Position numbers and translations under genes: made by a program. The notes below the pieces were generated by a model. It was not told the DNA's origin and did no database searches. It was given only the letters and a program-made list of their open reading frames with translations. A DNA stretch of 64,000 bases, from contig NZ_JBHRWV010000007.1 of the NCBI RefSeq assembly GCF_042648145.1, positions 496,001 to 560,000 on the forward strand, read 5' to 3'. This document shows positions 59,187-64,000 of the stretch, one piece after another (within the stretch, counting starts at the first letter, position 1; each line of letters opens with the position of its first letter). The stretch comes from Salinicoccus sesuvii (lineage in GTDB: Bacteria; Bacillota; Bacilli; Staphylococcales; Salinicoccaceae).

Positions 59187-59839
59187 ATTAATGATTTCTC
59201 AAAACGTGTCAAATCATCATCACTGCCGATAACAATTAGAATATCATCCTCTTTTATATTAACTGTTGGATCTGGACTGACGATGATGTCGTTGCCTCGC
59301 TTGATGGCAATGACACTGACACCATACTCTGCACGTATATCAAGGTCTAGAAGGGAATTATTGGCCAGTTTTTCTTGAGCCATAATCTCAACAATCGAAT
59401 GTTCATCCGACAATTCGAGATAGTCGAGCACTGAACTTGAAGCCAGTTTATGTGCAATACGACGACCCATATCTCGCTCAGGATGAATCACATAGTCCGC
59501 ACCAATCTTCTCAAGAACCCTCGCGTGATAGTCATTCTGAGCTTTGACACTGACCTGCTTGACACCGAGGTCCTTGAGTAGCAGCGTTGTTAGTATACTG
59601 GACTGGATATTGTCACCAATTGCTACAATGACGTTATCAAAGTTACCGAGTCCTAAATCCTTCAAAACCGTTTCCTCAGTCGTATCGCCAATGACGGCCT
59701 GGGTTGCGATATCTACATATTCGTTGACACGATTTTCATCTAAATCAACTGCCAGTACATCCATTTCGAGTTCTATAAGCTCTTTAACAATACTGCCACC
59801 AAACCTGCCAAGCCCGATTACTGCATAATCCTTATTCAT
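59177..59839 (-). CDS. ktrC: Ktr potassium uptake regulatory subunit (RCK)
   Basis: A cytoplasmic gating ring of Ktr K+ channels, 220 residues. The RCK-N domain starts YAVIGLGRFGGSIVKELIE (nucleotide loop 9-14), and the acidic residue after strand two (VDLDE) binds the ribose. An RCK-C domain (around 135-215) follows, which binds c-di-AMP in S. aureus. The place beside rnjA matches ktrC of Bacillus and Staphylococcus. The membrane subunits are not in this window. Confidence 0.92.
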   Translation of the reverse strand: MNKDYAVIGLGRFGGSIVKELIELEMDVLAVDLDENRVNEYVDIATQAVIGDTTEETVLKDLGLGNFDNVIVAIGDNIQSSILTTLLLKDLGVKQVSVKAQNDYHARVLEKIGADYVIHPERDMGRRIAHKLASSSVLDYLELSDEHSIVEIMAQEKLANNSLLDLDIRAEYGVSVIAIKRGNDIIVSPDPTVNIKEDDILIVIGSDDDLTRFEKSLIKN

Positions 59840-59863
59840 ATAATCACCAGTCCATCTTCAATG

Positions 59864-60889
59864 TTAGTACTTATTACTGCTCTTCCCTTTTACATATTCC
59901 TTGTCGAATAGGAATAGCCTCATCAGAAGGACAAGACTAGGAATCAATAATAGTAAACCTAAAATGAACACAATTGTCAAACTGAAAGCCATGTTCTCAT
60001 TTACAACAGCAGTATTGACTTCAATATACGGATATAGAATATATGGAAGTTTGCTGATGCCATAGCCGAAGAAGGCGAAGGCAAACTGCAACATGATCAT
60101 GATAAATGCAAGACCAAAGAAACGCTTACGCCAAATCAGAAATACAGCCACTCCCATGCTCAAAAGACTCAAGCCAAACATGTACCAGTAATCTTGGGCA
60201 CGTTGGAAGTGTTCAAAATTATGTTCCCTAAGACCTAGGAAAACAAACTGCGTGATGACCAGCATCGGTAACGTCCAGATCAAGAACCATTTACGTACTA
60301 GTTCAAGTGCCTGATTATCCTCTGCACGAGCGGCGTAGAATGTCAGGAAGCCACTAGATACGTAGAGAACTGTAATGATTGCTAGAAAGACAACCGACCA
60401 GCCATAAGTGCTAAAGAGAAGCGCTTCAAGCTGAAGTTGGATGCCGCTTTCTCCATCGACAATATAGCCACCTTCTGAGATGACAAGAGCAATGGATAAT
60501 GCAGCTGGTATCAATAGTCCGGTTACTCCGTAGAGGAATGTCCAAGAAATCTTCGGAACCTTATTGTACGAGTTAAACGCGTAGTATGCACCTCGAATGG
60601 CAAGCAGAATAAGAGCAATGCTTGCTGGAATGAGCAGCGCGGTCCCGTAATAGTAAGCTGTATCGGGATAAAATCCGATAATGCCAACAAAGAAGAAAAC
60701 AAAGAAGACATTTGTCACTTCCCAAACAGGATTCAAATAACGTTGTATAATCGGACTAATTATATTATCGTCACCGCTAATCTTTGAATAGAAATTGAAG
60801 AAACCGGCACCGAAATCAATCGATGCCACAATAATATATCCATAAAGGAATGTCCACAACACGGTGATTCCAATTAGCTCATAGTTCAC
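59864..60889 (-). CDS. cydB: cytochrome bd ubiquinol/menaquinol oxidase subunit II
   Basis: A membrane subunit of 341 residues with eight to nine helices. TVLWTFLYGYIIVASIDFGAG and the NPVWEVTNVFFVFFFVG segment are the family hallmarks. It overlaps cydA by 4 nt. The bd oxidase accepts electrons from menaquinol at low oxygen and does not pump protons, complementing the caa3 enzyme in this window. Confidence 0.95.
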   Translation of the reverse strand: MNYELIGITVLWTFLYGYIIVASIDFGAGFFNFYSKISGDDNIISPIIQRYLNPVWEVTNVFFVFFFVGIIGFYPDTAYYYGTALLIPASIALILLAIRGAYYAFNSYNKVPKISWTFLYGVTGLLIPAALSIALVISEGGYIVDGESGIQLQLEALLFSTYGWSVVFLAIITVLYVSSGFLTFYAARAEDNQALELVRKWFLIWTLPMLVITQFVFLGLREHNFEHFQRAQDYWYMFGLSLLSMGVAVFLIWRKRFFGLAFIMIMLQFAFAFFGYGISKLPYILYPYIEVNTAVVNENMAFSLTIVFILGLLLLIPSLVLLMRLFLFDKEYVKGKSSNKY

Positions 60890-62247
60890 GGTAGTAGACC
60901 TCCTCTATCTCTATCCTTCTCTCCATAGATTTCAACATGATCCGAATGTACACTCTTGTTTTGGAACATTTTAAGCAGCACATATATACATGTTGCTCCG
61001 AGTACAATATACAGTAGGACGAATGCGACCAAAGTGACACCAAGTCCCTCTGCGTTCGTCACAGCTTCAGATACGCGCATATATCCTCTTAATATCCATG
61101 GCTGACGGCCCATCTCTGCTAAGAACCAGCCAGATTCAATGGCAGCCATTGAGAGCGGACCTGTTAATATATAGACATAGAGAAGTGCAGGATGATGTTC
61201 GTCGAATCTAGTGAACTTCGCTATATGGTATATGACCGCCACACTTAGACCGAACATACCGAAAAACACCATTGTATCAAAGAAGTAGTGTATTATCAGC
61301 GGCGGCTGTTCATCTTCAGGTATATCATTCAATCCAGTAACTTCGGTATCAAAAGAGTTACCCGCAAGGAAACTAAGTGCACTTGGTACTCTTAGTGCAT
61401 AGCTCACTTCTTGGGTTTCTTCATCGAGGATACCAAAGAGTATTAGATCAGCGTTATCCTCGGTTTCAAAGTGCCACTCCATTGCAGCCAATTTTTCAGG
61501 TTGGTTTTCGTGGAGGAACTTTGCAGAAAGGTCACCAGCGAGAGCACTCATTGCAGCCGCAATAAAGCCAATCACCATCATGACTCTGAGAGCCTTCTTA
61601 TGATACTCACGATCCTCTTTATACTTCGCACGAAGCAGCTTGTATGCAGCAATTGACGCAATAATGAAAGCTGCTGTCGTATACGCTGTTACGACTACGT
61701 GAAATATCCTAACGTAACTGGATGGATTAAACATCGCTGCCAACGGATCAACGTTCACGAAGACATCTTCTACGAGATCAAAACCTGCTGGTGTGTTCAT
61801 AAAGGAGTTAACAGTAGTGATAAATACAGCAGATAGCGTAGAACCCACCACAATTGGGATGTTTAAAAGCCAGTGGTGCCAAGGGTTTTTGAATCGATCC
61901 CACGTATATAGAAAGATTCCAAGGAATATTGCTTCAAAGAAAAATGCGAATGTTTCCATGAATAGTGGCAGAGCTATGATCTGTCCTCCGAATCTCATGA
62001 AATCCGGCCATACAAGAGAGAGTTGTAGACCGATTATTGTACCGGTTACAACACCTACTGCTACGGTTACCGTATAGCCTTTAGCTATCCTGCGCGCCAT
62101 AGTCAAGTACCTTTCATCTTTCTTACGCAGACCTAGAAACTCTAAGATCATAAAGACGAGTGGCATACCGACACCTATTGTTGCAAAGATAATATGAAAT
62201 CCAAGAGTCGATGCAGTGAGCAACCGACCAATGATCACATCATCCAT
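60886..62247 (-). CDS. cydA: cytochrome bd oxidase subunit I
   Basis: A haem-carrying subunit of 453 residues and nine helices. His18 in LGFHIIFATIGVGMP is a haem b595/d ligand position, and EMGRQPWILRG is the signature near the haem site. The short Q-loop (about the GFDLVE to LRVPSALS region) is the Firmicutes type. GAGGTGA precedes the ATG. A Rex-like half-palindrome lies 81 nt upstream. Confidence 0.95.
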   Translation of the reverse strand: MDDVIIGRLLTASTLGFHIIFATIGVGMPLVFMILEFLGLRKKDERYLTMARRIAKGYTVTVAVGVVTGTIIGLQLSLVWPDFMRFGGQIIALPLFMETFAFFFEAIFLGIFLYTWDRFKNPWHHWLLNIPIVVGSTLSAVFITTVNSFMNTPAGFDLVEDVFVNVDPLAAMFNPSSYVRIFHVVVTAYTTAAFIIASIAAYKLLRAKYKEDREYHKKALRVMMVIGFIAAAMSALAGDLSAKFLHENQPEKLAAMEWHFETEDNADLILFGILDEETQEVSYALRVPSALSFLAGNSFDTEVTGLNDIPEDEQPPLIIHYFFDTMVFFGMFGLSVAVIYHIAKFTRFDEHHPALLYVYILTGPLSMAAIESGWFLAEMGRQPWILRGYMRVSEAVTNAEGLGVTLVAFVLLYIVLGATCIYVLLKMFQNKSVHSDHVEIYGEKDRDRGGLLP

Positions 62248-62327
62248 TCAATCACCTCTTCTAAATGAATTCTGCCCCACAAAAACTTTTATTTGCGGAG
62301 CCTACATCCATCTGTATTTTTGATAAT

Positions 62328-62345
62328 TTGTGAAATAATTATCAT
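62328..62345. promoter_or_regulatory. Rex-like operator upstream of cydAB
   Basis: TTGTGAA ATAA TTATCAT: the left half is a perfect Rex half-site, and the right half matches TTCACAA at 4 of 7. Rex (NADH sensing) represses cydAB in S. aureus. A minus-strand GATAAT-like -10 lies next to it. Confidence 0.5.
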
Positions 62346-62398
62346 ATCGTTCTATCATTCTAACCTATTTTGCCCTAAATTACAAAGAATTAAACCGG

Positions 62399-63685
62399 CT
62401 ATTTATGCTCTTTTACTTTGAGGTGAAAGACAAGACCGATGAGGATCATGATAAGCAAACTCGTAATTGCCAAGCGGGAAGCGATCACACCATAATTGGC
62501 AAGAGCTAGGGTGATTGAACCATAAATAAAGGGTCCGACAATAGCACTCATCTTGGCACTAAAGGCAAACAGTCCAAAGAACTGGCCTTCTTTTCCTTCA
62601 GGAGCCAATTCTATAATCATCGTTCTGCTGACTACCCAAGTAGAGCCCATTGCGATTCCAAAAAGTGCAGCGGCAATCCAGAATGTCCACATTGGTAGGG
62701 GTAGCGCCGCAATCGCAACAGCCACTGCCAAGAGCAGTGCCACAAAAGTAAATGTCTTCTTGGAACCGACATTCCTATTTATAAAGCTGAATATTATGGC
62801 CCCGATGATGCTAAATAGCGTTGCTACCATAAAGACAACCAGAAAAATCCCGGGTTCAAAGCCGACGACTGTTGTCGCATAAGGCTGCATCATGGCGATT
62901 GCTGTTGCTAGTGCATCATTGATGAAGAAATATGCAATCATAAAATAGAAAATGGAAGCATGTAACCGTGCTTCTAAGAATGTTTGGTAGATATCTTTAT
63001 AACCTTTCAGAAAATGCTGTTTAGGCTTTGTTTCTTGAGGTTTGTCCTTATTTATGAAGAAAAGCGGCAGTGAGAAGAGAAGGAAAAAAATACCCGATAA
63101 CCAGAAAGTATGATGGACGGCTCGATCTCCAATTAATAGTAGTACTGAAAATATGCCAAAAAGTGTGCCCATATATCCAAGTGCCACGCCATACCCAGAA
63201 ATCAGTGGGATTTCTCTTTTATTACCGAGTCCAGAAAGCATTGCATCGTAAAAAACATTACTGGAATTGTATGCAAACTTTGCAAAAACAAACAAAAGCA
63301 CTGCTAACACAAATCCGTTCGGTAGACCAAACCACTGGGCATTATCCATGCCGCCAAATATGCCCATACCAATAGCTGCAGTGACACACAGTAATGTAAA
63401 GATGACGACATACTTCTTTCGCTTGCCGGTCCGATCCATTGTCACACCATAAAGTGGCGCAAAAGCGACGAGCAAAATAGCAGCCATTGCATTGGCATAC
63501 GCAATAATTGTCGAAGCAATCTGTTCAAGTCTTGGATTTGTCCCTACAGTTTCTGTAATATATTGTGGAAAAAACAATGTAACGATATTGGCACTAAAAA
63601 TAGTGTTCGCAAAATCGTAGAGTCCAAAAGCAAGAATTGGCACGGTGAGGTAAAGTTCAATCGGTCTGCGTGTAGTCTGATTCAT
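62399..63685 (-). CDS. MFS transporter, UMF1 (Atg22/YxiO-like) family
   Basis: A 428-residue protein with 12 helices. The N-terminal LAFGLYDFANTIFSANIVTLFFPQY is typical of UMF1-family proteins related to yeast Atg22. GTKRTGKRKK-like DRTGKRKKYV is the MFS loop 2-3 motif. The substrate is unknown. The frame is open to 63751, but GAGAGG and the ATG at 63685 give the usual N-terminus. It lies between cydAB and ptsI, from an extended -10 promoter. Confidence 0.85.
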   Translation of the reverse strand: MNQTTRRPIELYLTVPILAFGLYDFANTIFSANIVTLFFPQYITETVGTNPRLEQIASTIIAYANAMAAILLVAFAPLYGVTMDRTGKRKKYVVIFTLLCVTAAIGMGIFGGMDNAQWFGLPNGFVLAVLLFVFAKFAYNSSNVFYDAMLSGLGNKREIPLISGYGVALGYMGTLFGIFSVLLLIGDRAVHHTFWLSGIFFLLFSLPLFFINKDKPQETKPKQHFLKGYKDIYQTFLEARLHASIFYFMIAYFFINDALATAIAMMQPYATTVVGFEPGIFLVVFMVATLFSIIGAIIFSFINRNVGSKKTFTFVALLLAVAVAIAALPLPMWTFWIAAALFGIAMGSTWVVSRTMIIELAPEGKEGQFFGLFAFSAKMSAIVGPFIYGSITLALANYGVIASRLAITSLLIMILIGLVFHLKVKEHK

Positions 63686-63715
63686 CGATAATTCCTCTCT
63701 GCTCTTTTTACAGTC

Positions 63716-63724
63716 ATTATAACA
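63716..63724 (-). promoter_or_regulatory. extended -10 promoter of MFS gene
   Basis: Minus strand TGTTATAAT (63724-63716), 31 nt before the ATG, directly after the ptsI terminator. Confidence 0.55.
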
Positions 63725-63758
63725 AGAAAAACACGTATGGTGGTGTACCATACGTGTT
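63724..63758 (-). terminator. terminator of ptsI
   Basis: Perfect 11-bp stem AACACGTATGG/CCATACGTGTT with a 7-nt loop and a U-rich tail on the minus strand. Confidence 0.85.
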
Positions 63759-63763
63759 CAAAA

Positions 63764-64000
63764 TTATGCTCTTTGGGTATATTCCTCTACAAGTGCGAGG
63801 ACTTCTTCAGTGCTACTACACTCAACGGCAGCCTGCGCTAGACGTTCCGTATCGGTCTTTTTAAGTCCAGATATCTGTCTGCGTGCCTTTAAGATAGAAG
63901 ACGCACTCATGGAGAATTCATCGAGGCCAAGACCAACAAGCAACGGTACTGCTTGCTCATCTCCAGCCATTTCTCCACACATGCCAGCCCATTTACCCTC
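63764..64000 (-). CDS. ptsI: phosphoenolpyruvate-protein phosphotransferase (enzyme I), C-terminal end
   Basis: The last 78 residues of PTS enzyme I; the gene continues beyond the window edge. The first visible residues EGKWAGMCGEMAGDE form the PEP-binding loop with the essential Cys, and LLVGLGLDEFSMSASSILKAR is the conserved C-terminal helix region. It ends just before its own terminator. In staphylococci ptsH-ptsI lies near cydAB, as here. Confidence 0.95.
   Translation of the reverse strand, partial: EGKWAGMCGEMAGDEQAVPLLVGLGLDEFSMSASSILKARRQISGLKKTDTERLAQAAVECSSTEEVLALVEEYTQRA

Noticed and set aside
1..64000. CRISPR array, prophage, transposon or defence island
   Set aside because: No regularly spaced repeats, integrase, transposase or phage genes were seen; gene order is conserved core throughout.

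Overview
The window (about 44% G+C by eye) is almost entirely core Firmicutes genome. Gene content and order match the Staphylococcaceae: the division cluster, bshC, the rpmF-coaD-rsmD region, ctaA/ctaB/pyc/ftsW, typA, suhB/yktB, pot, pdh, def, rpoY-rnjA, ktrC, cydAB and ptsI appear in the order known from Staphylococcus aureus, read here mostly on the minus strand. A full caa3 cytochrome oxidase operon and a T-box-controlled ilv-leu operon, together with acidic low-complexity tails, suggest a halotolerant relative such as Salinicoccus or Jeotgalicoccus. This taxonomic placement is inference. No tRNA, rRNA, prophage, insertion sequence or CRISPR array was seen.

Layout. 1-5.5 kb: murD (partial), mraY, pbp1, ftsL, rsmH and mraZ, with a three-repeat MraZ operator. 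5.5-13.4 kb: bshC, an acetyltransferase, ylbN-rpmF, tmcAL, coaD-rsmD, a frameshifted ylbG, a GDPD lipase-type gene, ylbF and yugN. 13.5-21.3 kb: haem A/caa3 oxidase genes (ctaM, ctaG; ctaF-E-D-C-B; divergent ctaA). 21.3-32.2 kb: pyc, ftsW, ylaN, ylaL, ylaH, typA, a split NERD-like gene, suhB and yktB. 32.3-44.7 kb: branched-chain amino acid block (BASS transporter-ilvD; T-box leader-ilvB-ilvN-ilvC-leuA-leuB-leuC-leuD-ilvA). 44.9-50 kb: a DUF4064-type membrane protein and potABCD. 50-56 kb: yktA, pdhABCD and ykyA. 56-64 kb: def, a small unknown gene, a 31-codon mini-gene, rpoY-rnjA, ktrC, cydAB, an MFS transporter and the 3' end of ptsI.

The genes join central metabolism to respiration. PDH and pyruvate carboxylase partition pyruvate. 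The caa3 and bd oxidases are alternative terminal oxidases, with a Rex-like site ahead of cydAB. Acetolactate synthase draws pyruvate into Val/Leu/Ile synthesis under T-box and probably CodY control.

The most unusual element is at 29.8-30.7 kb. A NERD-like gene is split into two frames joined by an in-phase A AAA AAG heptamer, a 6-nt spacer and a GC-rich stem-loop. This is the textbook layout of a programmed -1 frameshift. A second gene, ylbG, is also out of frame by one base at an A7 run, so homopolymer indels (biological or sequencing) must be ruled out first.
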